Shown: piece after piece, positions 25,897-35,117 of the stretch
How the letters are laid out: each line of letters starts with the position of its first letter
Position numbering within the stretch: position 1 is the stretch's first letter
From: Rouxiella sp. WC2420
GTDB taxonomy: Bacteria > Pseudomonadota > Gammaproteobacteria > Enterobacterales > Enterobacteriaceae
Assembly (NCBI RefSeq): GCF_041200025.1
Contig: NZ_CP165628.1
Span: 62,001 to 126,000, forward strand
DNA: 64,000 bases
Direction of reading: 5' to 3'
Program-made: the position numbers and the translations under genes
The notes under the pieces: generated by a model
What the model saw: the letters and a program-made list of their open reading frames with translations, nothing else
The model's database searches: none
What the model was told of the DNA's origin: nothing

Positions 25897-27399
25897 ATGG
25901 CTGAATTGTTACCTGAAACCTTACGGGATAGCGTGATAGAAACGACCACCGAGACGCGATACAACCAGCTTGCCGATCAGCTGGCCGAGGCGATTGCTCG
26001 CGGGACACTGTTGCCCGGTAGTCGGCTGCCTTCGGTGCGCCGCAGTGCCGAAATTTATCAGGTTAGTATCAATACCGTGGTGGCTGCCTATCGCCGGCTG
26101 GAGGATCGCGGTTTAATTGAGGCGCGCCCGCAGTCGGGATTTTATGTGAGCAATGCGCTGCCAGTGTTGGAGAGTCGCGTCGAGGAGCACTCGTTGGCCG
26201 CCAGTCCAGCTGATGAAGTGCTGGAATTGATTGATACTGTGTTCGCCGCGCAAACCAATCCTGCGTATACCAATATTTCACTGGCTTGCCCGCAGACCAC
26301 CGATTTTTATCCCGGTGGGAAACTGGGGCGTATTATGTCCTCTTTGCTGCGCCGCCAGCCGCAGCTGATTTCGCAGTACGCGTTGCCGCCGGGTAATCTC
26401 CATCTTCGCCAGCAGATAGCACGCCGTTCGATGTCACTGGGCATGATGCTCGAGCCTACGGACATCACGCTAACCCATGGCTGCATGGAAGCTTTGCAGC
26501 TTGCTTTGCGAGTGACAACCCAACCTGGCGACAGTGTGGGTCTTGAAACGCCTACCTATTTTTTCCTGCTGCCATTGTTGGCCAGTCTGGGCCTGAAAGC
26601 GGTTGAAATTCCTACCGATCCCCAGAATGGATTATCTCTTGATGCGCTGGAGTTGATGCTTGATGAAAAGCGTCTCAACGCCGTTATTGCAATGCCGACA
26701 GCGCAAAATCCGATGGGATTCACCATGCCTCTGGCGGCCAAAAAAAGGCTTGCCCGCCTGATGAACGATCATCGCGTGCCACTGATTGAGGATGGGCTTT
26801 ACGCCGAGATTCAGTTTGGTCCAACGCTTTCTCCCGCGGTAAAATCGTTTGATAAAAATGGCTGGGTGATTTTCTGCACCAGCTTTACTAAAACGCTGGC
26901 ACCGGATTTTCGAATCGGCTGGGTTGCCGGAGGACGTTTTTCCGAACAGCTGCGACAGCTAAAAGCGGTTTCTTCAATGTCCGAATCGGCGCTGTTATCA
27001 GAAACGCTGGCCGTATTTTTAGAATCTGGCGGTTTTGATCACCATCTTCGCACTTTAAGAAGACGCTATGCCGCGCTGGTCGATGAAGCCAAATCTCTGA
27101 TTATGCGCTATTTTCCACGGGGCACGCGGGCAACACAGCCGCAGGGCGGATTTGTTTTCTGGGTGGATTTTCCGGCGAGTGTTGATACGGTTAAACTGTT
27201 TGAGCTACTGCTTAAGGAAAAAATCTGCATGACGCCGGGAACCTTGTATTCACCCAGCGGGCGTTATCGCAACGCGCTGCGGCTTTCCTGCTGCTATCCT
27301 TTTAATGCTCGCTATACCGACGCTCTGGCAAGAGTGGGCCGTCAAGCCTGCGAGATGAGTGGATTACCGCCAGGAATCGTTACACAGGCTGCTGAATAG
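25897..27399 (+). CDS. MocR-type regulator (GntR HTH + aminotransferase-like domain)
   Basis: 500 residues. N-terminal GntR winged helix (~18-85, NQLADQLAEAIARGTLLPGS, LPSVRRSAEIYQVSINTVVA), linker, then a fold-type I aminotransferase domain (~130-480). The PLP lysine is in FTKTLAPDFRIGW and the Asn/Asp/Tyr PLP contacts in the AMPTAQNPMGF and EDGLYAE blocks. MocR proteins sense amino compounds via the PLP imine and activate or repress a neighbouring gene. Here the divergent LysE exporter is the obvious target. Autoregulation is likely because the candidate operator lies just upstream of its own start. Confidence 0.92.
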   Translation: MAELLPETLRDSVIETTTETRYNQLADQLAEAIARGTLLPGSRLPSVRRSAEIYQVSINTVVAAYRRLEDRGLIEARPQSGFYVSNALPVLESRVEEHSLAASPADEVLELIDTVFAAQTNPAYTNISLACPQTTDFYPGGKLGRIMSSLLRRQPQLISQYALPPGNLHLRQQIARRSMSLGMMLEPTDITLTHGCMEALQLALRVTTQPGDSVGLETPTYFFLLPLLASLGLKAVEIPTDPQNGLSLDALELMLDEKRLNAVIAMPTAQNPMGFTMPLAAKKRLARLMNDHRVPLIEDGLYAEIQFGPTLSPAVKSFDKNGWVIFCTSFTKTLAPDFRIGWVAGGRFSEQLRQLKAVSSMSESALLSETLAVFLESGGFDHHLRTLRRRYAALVDEAKSLIMRYFPRGTRATQPQGGFVFWVDFPASVDTVKLFELLLKEKICMTPGTLYSPSGRYRNALRLSCCYPFNARYTDALARVGRQACEMSGLPPGIVTQAAE

Positions 27400-27489
27400 G
27401 CGACTTCCTGTTACACTACAGCCTGAATTTAATTTTTCGCTATCCTGCCCCGCAATCTCGCGGCGCCTGATGGCATACGGGTTATCGAA

Positions 27490-27849
27490 ATGATCGAGAA
27501 AGAAAAAGCAGAAATTAAGCGTCTGAGCGACATGCTTGACGCCTTGAACCACAAAGATGCCACCGTTATTCAGCAAGGCGTGACCGAGCAGATTGACGAG
27601 CATATGAAAGAAAAAGAGAAACTGGCTGCGGAAATCGAACGTCTGCGCGGTGTGCGTGAAGTGAAGCTGAGCGCCGAAGCCCAGAAGCTCACCAAGCTGT
27701 TTAGCCGTGAAATTACCAAGAAAGAACAGGCTGATATGGGCTCGTTCAAGAAAGCGGTGCGCGGCGTGATCGTTGTTCATCCAATGACAGCATTGGGTCG
27801 CGAGATGGGCCTGAAAGCAGTCACCGGCTTTGCGAAAAAGGCTTTCTGA
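27490..27849 (+). CDS. yibL: YibL family ribosome-associated protein
   Basis: 119 residues, matching E. coli YibL along its length, especially [18 protein letters not shown] and [20 protein letters not shown] at the C-terminus. The N-terminal half is a charged coiled coil ([18 protein letters not shown] and following). E. coli YibL was found with ribosomes and is otherwise uncharacterised. It also lies close to mtlR in E. coli, so this neighbourhood is conserved apart from the inserted exporter/MocR pair. It ends in a strong bidirectional terminator shared with sodA. Confidence 0.93.
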   Translation: MIEKEKAEIKRLSDMLDALNHKDATVIQQGVTEQIDEHMKEKEKLAAEIERLRGVREVKLSAEAQKLTKLFSREITKKEQADMGSFKKAVRGVIVVHPMTALGREMGLKAVTGFAKKAF

Positions 27850-27881
27850 CCCCAGTCAGTCAAGCTCTGAATTGCAGGCAT

Positions 27882-27918
27882 AAAAAAACCGACGAAGCTG
27901 GCTCCGTCGGTTTTTTTG
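27882..27918. terminator. Bidirectional terminator yibL/sodA
   Basis: Stem ACCGACG/CGTCGGT flanked by seven A on one side and seven T on the other, so it works for both convergent genes. Confidence 0.93.
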
Positions 27919-27980
27919 CGGACTTTTTTAGGCTTTCCTACCTCAGTAGGATGCCCTCAAATACTCCGCCAGAAACATCA

Positions 27981-28598
27981 TTAAGCTTTAGCGAAGTTTT
28001 CTGCCGCTACGTCCCAGTTTACAACATCCCAGAAGGCTTTGATGTAATCAGGGCGTTTGTTCTGATATTTCAGGTAGTAAGCGTGTTCCCATACGTCCAG
28101 ACCCACGATTGGGGTACCAGATGCGCCAGAGATTGCTTCGCCTAACAGCGGGCTGTCCTGGTTAGCAGTAGAAACTACAGCCAGTTTGCCGTCTTTCTTG
28201 ACCAGCCACGCCCAGCCTGAACCGAAACGAGTTGTCGCAGCTTTTTCGAAGGTTTCTTTGAAAGCGTCAACGCTGCCGAAGTCACGTTCGATAGCGGCTT
28301 TCAGGTCGCCCTGCAAGGTGGTGCCTTTTTTCAGGCCTTTCCAGAAGAAGCTGTGGTTTGCATGGCCGCCAGCGTTGTTACGCAGGGCAACTTTTTTGTC
28401 AGCTGGAACTTTGTCGAAGTTTTTCAGAAGCTCTTCAACCGGCAATGCAGCCAGTTCAGGCAGGCTTTCCAGTGCTGCGTTAGCATTGTTAACGTAGGTC
28501 TGGTGATGTTTGGTGTGATGGATTTCCATCGTTTCTTTGTCGAAGTGTGGCTCAAGAGCGTCGTAAGCGTAAGGCAGGGATGGTAGTGAATAACTCAT
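27981..28598 (-). CDS. sodA: Manganese superoxide dismutase
   Basis: 205 residues from ATG at 28598, which has TGGAGC eight bases upstream. [20 protein letters not shown] matches E. coli SodA, so the frame opening at 28613 is not used. Metal ligands are the His of [11 protein letters not shown], the His of ANHSFFWKG, and the Asp and His of [15 protein letters not shown]. It converts superoxide to peroxide and oxygen in the cytoplasm. A 16/19 match to the Fur box lies 82 bp upstream, as expected for iron-responsive repression. Neighbouring fdhD is oriented the same way. Confidence 0.97.
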   Translation of the reverse strand: MSYSLPSLPYAYDALEPHFDKETMEIHHTKHHQTYVNNANAALESLPELAALPVEELLKNFDKVPADKKVALRNNAGGHANHSFFWKGLKKGTTLQGDLKAAIERDFGSVDAFKETFEKAATTRFGSGWAWLVKKDGKLAVVSTANQDSPLLGEAISGASGTPIVGLDVWEHAYYLKYQNKRPDYIKAFWDVVNWDVAAENFAKA

Positions 28599-28680
28599 GT
28601 TCATCAGCTCCATTTTAGTTGGGCGGTGCAGATTAGGGTGAACACCGCATAATCAGTCGGATCATTATAGTTAATAAATT

Positions 28681-28699
28681 GATATTGAAAATGATTATC
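28681..28699. promoter_or_regulatory. Fur box upstream of sodA
   Basis: GATATTGAAAATGATTATC matches the 19-bp Fur consensus GATAATGATAATCATTATC at 16 positions. It sits where Fur would block the sodA promoter. Confidence 0.75.
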
Positions 28700-28727
28700 T
28701 ATGCTGCACACTCTGTGTGGGTATTTC

Positions 28728-28751
28728 TAAGCCCCTGTAATTCGGGGCTTA
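28728..28751. other. 8-bp hairpin between fdhD and the sodA promoter
   Basis: TAAGCCCC/GGGGCTTA with an 8-base loop. Neither side has a run of T, so I do not call it a terminator. Confidence 0.45.
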
Positions 28752-28863
28752 GAGCAAGATTAACTAACCAAAATGCAAAATCTTCTAAGGCTTTTTAGGT
28801 ACTCTAGCAGCGAAAAAGTCGCAATTTAACCATTCACTTAATGAGGCTTTTGCATTTGGTTAT

Positions 28864-29733
28864 TCATTCGGTCAATCGTTGCGGATGACTATAGACCGTA
28901 GCACGTCCGGGCTTACTAAAGCCAACCAGGGTTAAATTGCAGCGTTCGGCGACATCGATTGCCAGCGACGTTGCAGCTGAAACCGCAAACAAAATCTCTA
29001 TGCCGCACATCGCGGTTTTCTGAACCATTTCATAGCTGGCTCGGCTGGAAACCAGCGCCGCACCAGCGATCCAGTCGGCTTCCCGCGCCTTGATGCCAAG
29101 CATTTTATCCAGAGCGACGTGCCGCCCGACATCTTCACACCCGCCGAGCAGTTGCCCCTGAGAGTTTACCCACGCTGCGGCATGAGTGCAGCCGGTCAGT
29201 TGGCCCACGGGTTGAATCGATTTCAACTGTTCCAGCGCTTTGTCGAGATTGCCCATGGAAAAAGTTTGGGTAAACGGCAGTGCTGCCAGCGGGCGAAACA
29301 GGTCGTCGAGCTGCTCGATGCCGCACACGCCACAGCCGGTTCGCCCGGCCATCGCTCGACGGCGTTCTTTTAGTCCAGCAAAACGACGGTTCGACAACTC
29401 TATATTGACCTCAATACCGTGACAGTTTCGTGTCACGTCGAGACCAAAAATATCACGCGCTGATTCAATGATGCCTTCCGACAGCGAAAATCCCACCGCA
29501 AACGCCTCGAGATCTTTTGGCGAGGCCATCATCACCACGTGAGAAATTCCGTTATAAACCAGCGCTACCGGCACTTCTTCCGCCACCCAGTCTGGCTGGC
29601 TATTGTCCAGACTGCGTCGCTGAACGACATGGCGCTGTTGCAGGCCCGGCTGATTATCGGGAGAGGTTGAAGCACGGCTATCGGGGTTATTCAAGGGATT
29701 ATCCGCTGAGCTGAAATCTGTTTTGACTATCAA
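28864..29733 (-). CDS. fdhD: Formate dehydrogenase accessory sulfurtransferase FdhD
   Basis: 289 residues. The C-x-x-C motif is in [15 protein letters not shown] (near residue 135), and further conserved blocks are [33 protein letters not shown] and [14 protein letters not shown]. FdhD receives sulfur from IscS on these cysteines and passes it to the bis-MGD molybdenum cofactor, which is needed for formate dehydrogenase activity. The N-terminal ~45 residues are poorly conserved and low in complexity. It is encoded upstream of sodA on the same strand and is divergent from yibF. No formate dehydrogenase structural genes are in the window. Confidence 0.94.
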   Translation of the reverse strand: MIVKTDFSSADNPLNNPDSRASTSPDNQPGLQQRHVVQRRSLDNSQPDWVAEEVPVALVYNGISHVVMMASPKDLEAFAVGFSLSEGIIESARDIFGLDVTRNCHGIEVNIELSNRRFAGLKERRRAMAGRTGCGVCGIEQLDDLFRPLAALPFTQTFSMGNLDKALEQLKSIQPVGQLTGCTHAAAWVNSQGQLLGGCEDVGRHVALDKMLGIKAREADWIAGAALVSSRASYEMVQKTAMCGIEILFAVSAATSLAIDVAERCNLTLVGFSKPGRATVYSHPQRLTE

Positions 29734-29867
29734 TCAGGGTAGACCTAAGCCCGCTAAAATTGAATCTCAATCTGTGCTTATCGCTGGTAAAAAGTGGCCC
29801 GGCTGCTAATTTTATACAAGATGAATGGGTATTTTCAGCTTTCCCGGATTTGGATAAGGAGGGTTTG

Positions 29868-30473
29868 ATGAAGTTGATTGGCAGCTATACCAGTCCTTAT
29901 GTGCGTAAAATTTCGGTGATGCTGATTGAAAAGGGGATTAAGTTTGAGTTTGTGAACGATCCGCCGACCGCAGAGGGCAGTAAAGTAACGGCGTTTAATC
30001 CGCTGGGTAAAGTGCCCGCGCTGGTCACTGATGAAGGCGAAATCTTCTATGATTCACCCATCATTGTGCAATTTATCGAGTTGCTCAACCTTTCCCCGAC
30101 CCTGTTACCGTGGGAGCCTTTGGATGCCTTGCGGGTCAAGCAGGTTGAGGCGCTGGCCGATGGCGTTACAGATGCCGCCGTGGCGCTAGTGCTGGAAAAC
30201 CGCCGTGAAGCGCCGCAGCGAAATGAAGAATGGATTATTCGCCAGCGCGGCAAGGTGCTGCGCGGGCTGGATCAGCTGGAGAAGTTAGCCAGTGAGCGCC
30301 AGTGGCTCAATGGTGAAGGACTTAACGTCGCTGATATCAGCGTAGCCTGTACGTTAGGCTACTTAAATTTTAGACGAATTGCTCCGGGCTGGTGTGTCGA
30401 GCGGCCAACGCTAATCAAATTGGTCGAGCGGTTATTTCAGCGTGAGAGCTTTGCCCGAACCACGCCGCCGTAA
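29868..30473 (+). CDS. yibF: Glutathione S-transferase family protein YibF
   Basis: 201 residues from ATG at 29868, which has AAGGAGG eight bases upstream; the frame opens at 29760, but that extension lacks a site. The N-terminal thioredoxin-like domain begins MKLIGSYTSPYVRKISVMLI, with the GSH-contact serine/proline segment YDSPIIVQFIE. A helical C-terminal domain follows (LNVADISVACTLGYL). It matches E. coli YibF, a GST-fold protein of unknown substrate. Divergent from fdhD. A GC-rich hairpin without a T-run lies just after the stop codon at 30511. Confidence 0.9.
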   Translation: MKLIGSYTSPYVRKISVMLIEKGIKFEFVNDPPTAEGSKVTAFNPLGKVPALVTDEGEIFYDSPIIVQFIELLNLSPTLLPWEPLDALRVKQVEALADGVTDAAVALVLENRREAPQRNEEWIIRQRGKVLRGLDQLEKLASERQWLNGEGLNVADISVACTLGYLNFRRIAPGWCVERPTLIKLVERLFQRESFARTTPP

Positions 30474-30510
30474 GAAATTTCATATAATTTGATAAATAAC
30501 AGTAATTTAG

Positions 30511-30534
30511 ATTCCCCCGCTTTTAACGGGGGAT
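30511..30534. terminator. Hairpin between convergent yibF and mdfA
   Basis: ATTCCCCCG/CGGGGGAT stem with loop CTTTTAA (approximately). No clear T-run, but the convergent position supports a termination or RNA-end role. Confidence 0.5.
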
Positions 30535-30538
30535 CCGC

Positions 30539-31774
30539 CTAGACTACTGCTCCGCCTACCACAGGCCTGCGGTTGCGGATAAACACTGCTACCAGTGAAA
30601 GCCACAACAATCCGCTGATTAAATTGAACAGGCTGAACAGCCAACTTCCGCCGCTGAGGTAGGCCACTTTTGCCAGCTCGATACCTAATGTGAACACCAG
30701 CATGCTGATCATCCCCATCGCGGCGGAAACTGTGCCTTTGCTCATTTCGCTGGAAAACAGCGTCAGGCGATATAAACCGGCGTTAGCAACACCGATACCA
30801 AAAGCGTACAGACTAAGCCCTGCCGTCATCCACAAATAGGCATGGCCGGAAAGCAACGTCGCCAGCGCGGCGATAAACAGCCCTATAACCATTGGCACCG
30901 CTCCCAGCTTGATCAACTGTTCGACGCTGCGTTTGCCGGTCAGTTTTGCCAGCGTCAGGTTACCGATAATTAGCGCGCCAAATACTGGAACCTGTAACAG
31001 ACCATAGTCAAATGCTGAAAGACCTTCGCCGCTAATCAGGATCACCGGAGACTGGGCAATCCATGCCAGCAAGGGCAGGCTGGCAAAGCCAATGGCCAAT
31101 GAACCACAGAGGAACAGACGGTTTTTCAGCACAATTTTATAATCGGCAAGCAGGCTTTTGACCGAGAATTTCTCGCCAATTCGCGACGCGGTTTCTGGCA
31201 TCGCTTTGTTAAGACCCCAGAAGGCAATGCTCGCCAGCACGGCAAAAATCGCAAACATCACCTGCCACGGCGCAAACTGCACCATAGCGGCACCGGCCAA
31301 TGGGCCGAGAAGCGGAGCGGCCAGCGCGACGTTTGCCATCAGCGCAGTAATGCGGATACAAACCGACTCTTCAAAGGATTCTTGAATCGTGGCGTAGCCG
31401 ACTGCGCCGATAAAGCACAGGCTTATCCCCTGAAAGAAGCGGATTACCATAAACTGTTCTATGGTTTGGGCGAGTAAAATAGCCAGACAGCTAACGACGA
31501 AGAATCCGACACCGGCGAGCATGACCGGGCGACGCCCACGACGGTCTGACAGTGGCCCAAGCAGCCATTGCAGGAACATGCCGCCTGCAAGATAGGCCGT
31601 CATTGAGGTAGGCACCCAATCTTCGCTGGCATTAAAATTAGCGACCACCGCCAGCATGCCGGGTTGAATCATATCGTTAGCGATATAAGTCGCGAACTCA
31701 AACAGTACCAGACACAGAGGAAACAGTAGCGCCTGCCGACCCAACAGGGACGCAGTATTCGGAGAGTTATGCAT
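30539..31774 (-). CDS. mdfA: Multidrug/H+ antiporter MdfA
   Basis: 411 residues from the ATG at 31774; the frame extends to 31816, but numbering from here puts the two key acidic residues of transmembrane helix 1 at E26 and D34, exactly as in E. coli MdfA ([17 protein letters not shown]). Twelve hydrophobic helices are present, with motif A after helix 2 ([14 protein letters not shown]) and the antiporter motif C region near helix 5 ([13 protein letters not shown]). It expels lipophilic cations, zwitterions and chloramphenicol-like drugs in exchange for protons. Convergent with yibF and divergent from wecH. Confidence 0.93.
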   Translation of the reverse strand: MHNSPNTASLLGRQALLFPLCLVLFEFATYIANDMIQPGMLAVVANFNASEDWVPTSMTAYLAGGMFLQWLLGPLSDRRGRRPVMLAGVGFFVVSCLAILLAQTIEQFMVIRFFQGISLCFIGAVGYATIQESFEESVCIRITALMANVALAAPLLGPLAGAAMVQFAPWQVMFAIFAVLASIAFWGLNKAMPETASRIGEKFSVKSLLADYKIVLKNRLFLCGSLAIGFASLPLLAWIAQSPVILISGEGLSAFDYGLLQVPVFGALIIGNLTLAKLTGKRSVEQLIKLGAVPMVIGLFIAALATLLSGHAYLWMTAGLSLYAFGIGVANAGLYRLTLFSSEMSKGTVSAAMGMISMLVFTLGIELAKVAYLSGGSWLFSLFNLISGLLWLSLVAVFIRNRRPVVGGAVV

Positions 31775-32018
31775 AATAATTTCACAAAAAAGTGCTAATA
31801 GATTGATAATTAGCAAAAAAATAGGGACTGTCCGAGTAGGATTAACAAGCGGATGCAGTAATGGCCGCTATTCTGCCGATATTTTGAGCAAATGGCAATG
31901 ATCTTTCTAGGGCTCAGCACATTATAAGAGTGATTATTTAACAGGCTAGCCATTAAATAGTCGATTAAGCGGTCAGAAGCTTGTGTTAAGTTTCATAAAT
32001 TTTAAGGATTGGCCGGGA

Positions 32019-33014
32019 ATGAAGCAAAAAATAGGCTGGATAGACAACCTGCGCGCTATCGCCTGTATGATGGTGGTAATTATTCACGCTACCAGTTTTC
32101 ATGTCGTCGATTTTAGCGCCTTGGGAACCGGGTCTTGGTGGCTGGCCAATTTGCTCGATTCGGCCGCGCGGCCGTCTGTACCGCTATTTTTCATGATTTC
32201 CGGTTTTCTATTTTGGGGTGAAAAAAGTGCCCAAAGTCGGCATTTCCTGCGTATCGGCCTGTGCCTGGCCTTTTACAGCACGGTATCACTAGTTTACATC
32301 CTGATTATGACAAAAATAGGTTTTTGGCCTTCATTGCGCCATATCTTGCAAAAGCCGGTGTTTTATCATCTTTGGTTTTTCTACGCGATCGGGCTTATAT
32401 ACTTGCTTTCTCCGTTTATTCAGATCAAAAAAACGCCGCCGCAAACCCTGTTAATTGTTGCTGTACTTTTGGGGATAGTCGCAAATCCGCAGCTTCCCGC
32501 ACTGAATTGGCAGGGTTTTCACCTGCTGCCTCTCAATCTGTATATCAGCGGTGATGCTTTTTATTATCTGCTGTACGCCCTGTTAGGGAGGGCGTTAGGC
32601 ACGCTGGAAGTGAGTAAACGTTGGGTCGGCTGGCTGGCGGCAGGGGTTTTTTTCGCCAGCAGTATCTTGGTTGCTATCGGCACACACCATCAGTCACTGA
32701 TTAATCAGAACTTTGCCGGGACTTTCTACACTTATTGCGGTCCTTTGGTGTTTGTCTCGGCGGTGTCGCTGTTTGTCTGCGGTAAGCAGCTACTCGCCAG
32801 CAGCGAATCGCGTTTTTTAGCACTGGTTTCCCGGCATTCTCTGGCTATTTATGGCTTTCATGCATTAATCATCATCGCCCTGCGCGGTAAACATATAGAT
32901 TTTCCACAGTTTCCGCTGCTGAATATCGGCTATTTGTTTCTCTGTGGATTTGGCGGAGGACTACTATTGGCGCTGCTGCTTGGCCGCGTAGACAGTAAGC
33001 GTTGGGTGAGTTGA
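32019..33014 (+). CDS. wecH: Acyltransferase 3 family protein WecH
   Basis: 331 residues, the same length as E. coli WecH (YiaH), a membrane O-acetyltransferase that modifies enterobacterial common antigen. About ten transmembrane helices. The N-terminal IGWIDNLRAIACMMVVIIHA carries the conserved histidine of helix 1, followed by AARPSVPLFFMISGFLFWGE and the end motif RHSLAIYGFHALII. ATG at 32019 is chosen by length and by alignment with WecH; the frame opens at 31983. Divergent from mdfA and ending 1 base before the stop of the convergent GlxA-type regulator. Confidence 0.9.
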   Translation: MKQKIGWIDNLRAIACMMVVIIHATSFHVVDFSALGTGSWWLANLLDSAARPSVPLFFMISGFLFWGEKSAQSRHFLRIGLCLAFYSTVSLVYILIMTKIGFWPSLRHILQKPVFYHLWFFYAIGLIYLLSPFIQIKKTPPQTLLIVAVLLGIVANPQLPALNWQGFHLLPLNLYISGDAFYYLLYALLGRALGTLEVSKRWVGWLAAGVFFASSILVAIGTHHQSLINQNFAGTFYTYCGPLVFVSAVSLFVCGKQLLASSESRFLALVSRHSLAIYGFHALIIIALRGKHIDFPQFPLLNIGYLFLCGFGGGLLLALLLGRVDSKRWVS

Positions 33015-33015
33015 A

Positions 33016-33936
33016 TTACTCAGGCTGCCACCGAAGCAAAGCTCTGCGCAGCTGGCGGCCCGACGAAAATCCGGCGGCGAGAGCGGCTTTTTCCTGACCG
33101 AGGCCTTGCTGGATGCGCTGTCTGGCGACCGCGATACGTAGCTGTTCGTGGTAGTCGCGCACACTTATTCCGAGATATTGGCGGAACAGGCGCGTGAGAT
33201 GGCGGCTGCTGATATGGGCCTTTGCGGCGACATCTTCGACCTGCCAGTCTGATTCGGGGTCCGAGGAAATAATATTCTGGGCGCGATGCACTGCCGGATG
33301 CAAATGATTACGGTGCTGCAACCACGGCGAAAGCTGCGGGTCTTCACCGGCACGGCGGAAATACACCACCATTTCTCGTGCGACGTCGAGCGCGGCCTGT
33401 GGGCCAAGATGCTGAGCGACGAGGTACAGCGCCAGATCGATACCAGCAGTGATACCCGCGCTGGTCAGCACGCTGCGGTCTTCGACAAATATTCGATTAT
33501 CTTTAACCAAGGCCGCAGGAACTCGCTCGCGCAGCCGCGAAATCACATCGTGATGCGAGGTGCATTGATAACCATCCAATAGTCCTGCCATTCCCGCCAG
33601 CAGACTGCCCGAGCAGATACACACCAACTGCAGGCGACCCTGTTCAATTGCCGGTTTTTGCGCGGCAAGCCAGTCACGGCAAAGCCTGGCGGGGTGGGTG
33701 TCAAACTGAGTGGCCGAGTCACTGACGCCCGGCACCATGATAATACTGCCGTCCGGCAGCTCGGAGGGTAGCGGCAGCAGGCGGCTAACCACCAGACCGG
33801 TAGTCAGCTCAACCTCATTCAGCGGGCTGATGTAATGCAGTTTAAAGTGGCCGCTCAGGCGCAGGGTTTCGGCCGGACCAGTGAGGTCTAGCGCCAGCGC
33901 GCCGGGCAAAGTTATAAAAAAAACATCCCGCTGCAT
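33016..33936 (-). CDS. GlxA-family regulator coupled to isochorismatase-like gene
   Basis: 306 residues. DJ-1/PfpI-like N-terminal domain (~1-190; CICSGSLLAGMAGLLDG with the elbow cysteine, TSHHD, AGITAGIDLALYL) and a C-terminal AraC helix-turn-helix pair (~205-300; ISSRHLTRLFRQYLGISVRD, AAGFSSGRQLRRALLRW). The start codon is one base after the stop of the isochorismatase gene (TGATATG), with CTGGAG as Shine-Dalgarno, so the two are translationally coupled. It probably controls this two-gene unit in response to the hydrolase's substrate or product. It is the second GlxA-type regulator in the window. Confidence 0.88.
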   Translation of the reverse strand: MQRDVFFITLPGALALDLTGPAETLRLSGHFKLHYISPLNEVELTTGLVVSRLLPLPSELPDGSIIMVPGVSDSATQFDTHPARLCRDWLAAQKPAIEQGRLQLVCICSGSLLAGMAGLLDGYQCTSHHDVISRLRERVPAALVKDNRIFVEDRSVLTSAGITAGIDLALYLVAQHLGPQAALDVAREMVVYFRRAGEDPQLSPWLQHRNHLHPAVHRAQNIISSDPESDWQVEDVAAKAHISSRHLTRLFRQYLGISVRDYHEQLRIAVARQRIQQGLGQEKAALAAGFSSGRQLRRALLRWQPE

Positions 33937-33937
33937 A

Positions 33938-34966
33938 TCACTCCAGACTAATGGTTAGATGCTGATTCATATAGGCAGCAATATCAGGCTCTTTTTGCAG
34001 CAAAGTTTCGACAAATGCATTTCGCTCAAAGGCCATCACTTGCATATCCCAGACGCAGAATGATTCAGTCAACGCTTCGCGCCATTGACCATTTTTCGTG
34101 ACCCATATTTTCATCCGCAACTCATTTTCATTGTCCCACCATCCGACCACCAGATAATCCATCGTCTTGCCGCGATGTTCCAGCATCCAGCCTACGCCCG
34201 GACGATCGGCAGTGGTGGCGCGCGGCGGTAACCAGCTTGCTACGCGTGAGTAAGCACGTTCGAAAATATCTGTTGGCGAAGAAGTGCCTGCAAATTCAAT
34301 GCCGTAGCGTTTAAGCTGCCAGCCTTGATGATTCCAGGTAGCCAATGGATCAATTCTGCGCGGAAGATAAGGTTTGGGCTGCCACTTGGCCTTGGTGATG
34401 GTCGATTCTGTCTGCGACAGGCGCGAATCTAACTCAGCCAGAGCACCATCAACGTCGGTGACAGTGGCGAAACGGTCGGCCAATACTAACTCGGTACGGC
34501 GTTTGATTTCATCCGTGCTAAAAGTTTGCCCAGATGAATGAGTCATTGGAAAAGTCAGTGTTGCTTCAGTCACGAAGGTCACTTCAAATCCTAAATCATA
34601 GGCGACACGAGTGGTAGTTTCGCAGCACTGTTCTGTACGCATACCGCTGATAATCAAGTGTTTAATATTTCGCTCATGCAGCCAAAGGTCTAGCCCAGAC
34701 TCGGTGAGCGCATTATGTACATGCTTGTAAATGCTGACCTGTGGCTTATGGCTGAGAAAAGACATCGGCGTAACAAAACCCGACTCCAGCGCAAAAGGAC
34801 CTTCTTCTGCGTGAAAGATATCAACCAGCGGCACGCCACGGGTTTGGCAGCCATCAATTAGCCGTGAGATAGCGTGCTTAAATGCAGGGAAGTCATCTTC
34901 TTGCCAAAAATCTTTCTGCTCAAAAGAACGCTGAACGTCGATAATCAATAATGCGCTGTCAGACAT
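33938..34966 (-). CDS. Isochorismatase-family hydrolase fused to an unrecognised C-terminal domain
   Basis: 342 residues from ATG at 34966 (AGGAGG seven bases upstream). Residues ~1-185 are an isochorismatase/cysteine hydrolase domain with the triad D10 (LLIIDVQRSF), K81 (SIYKHVHNAL) and C114 (GMRTEQCCETTTR). Residues ~195-342 form a separate region (YLPRRIDPLATWNHQGWQLK, RGKTMDYLVVGWWDNENEL) that I do not recognise. It is rich in Trp and could be a small-molecule-binding domain. Typical isochorismatase-fold enzymes are 180-220 residues, so the extra half is notable. It is the first gene of a two-gene unit with a GlxA-type regulator. Substrate unknown. Confidence 0.82.
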   Translation of the reverse strand: MSDSALLIIDVQRSFEQKDFWQEDDFPAFKHAISRLIDGCQTRGVPLVDIFHAEEGPFALESGFVTPMSFLSHKPQVSIYKHVHNALTESGLDLWLHERNIKHLIISGMRTEQCCETTTRVAYDLGFEVTFVTEATLTFPMTHSSGQTFSTDEIKRRTELVLADRFATVTDVDGALAELDSRLSQTESTITKAKWQPKPYLPRRIDPLATWNHQGWQLKRYGIEFAGTSSPTDIFERAYSRVASWLPPRATTADRPGVGWMLEHRGKTMDYLVVGWWDNENELRMKIWVTKNGQWREALTESFCVWDMQVMAFERNAFVETLLQKEPDIAAYMNQHLTISLE

Positions 34967-35064
34967 ATTCGGACCTCCTGTTTTTAATATAAAGCTATAT
35001 TGCGCGGGATTCTTACAAAGATGAAGGCCAAAAACGGACATGATGCTGACAGGGCGGGACGACA

Positions 35065-35092
35065 TAAAAAAGGCAGCCGTTGCGAGGCTGCC
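35065..35092 (-). terminator. Terminator of idnD
   Basis: On the minus strand, stem GGCAGCC/GGCTGCC with loop TCGCAAC runs into TTTTTTAT, 25 bases after the idnD stop codon. Confidence 0.88.
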
Positions 35093-35117
35093 TGCTAATG
35101 GGTGTGCTACTGAGAAC

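Noticed and set aside
28728-28751. Terminator between fdhD and sodA
   Set aside because: A good 8-bp stem but no T-run on either side, and it is not next to a stop codon.
29760-29867. N-terminal extension of yibF
   Set aside because: The frame is open, but AAGGAGG lies just before ATG 29868 and the thioredoxin-like fold begins there.
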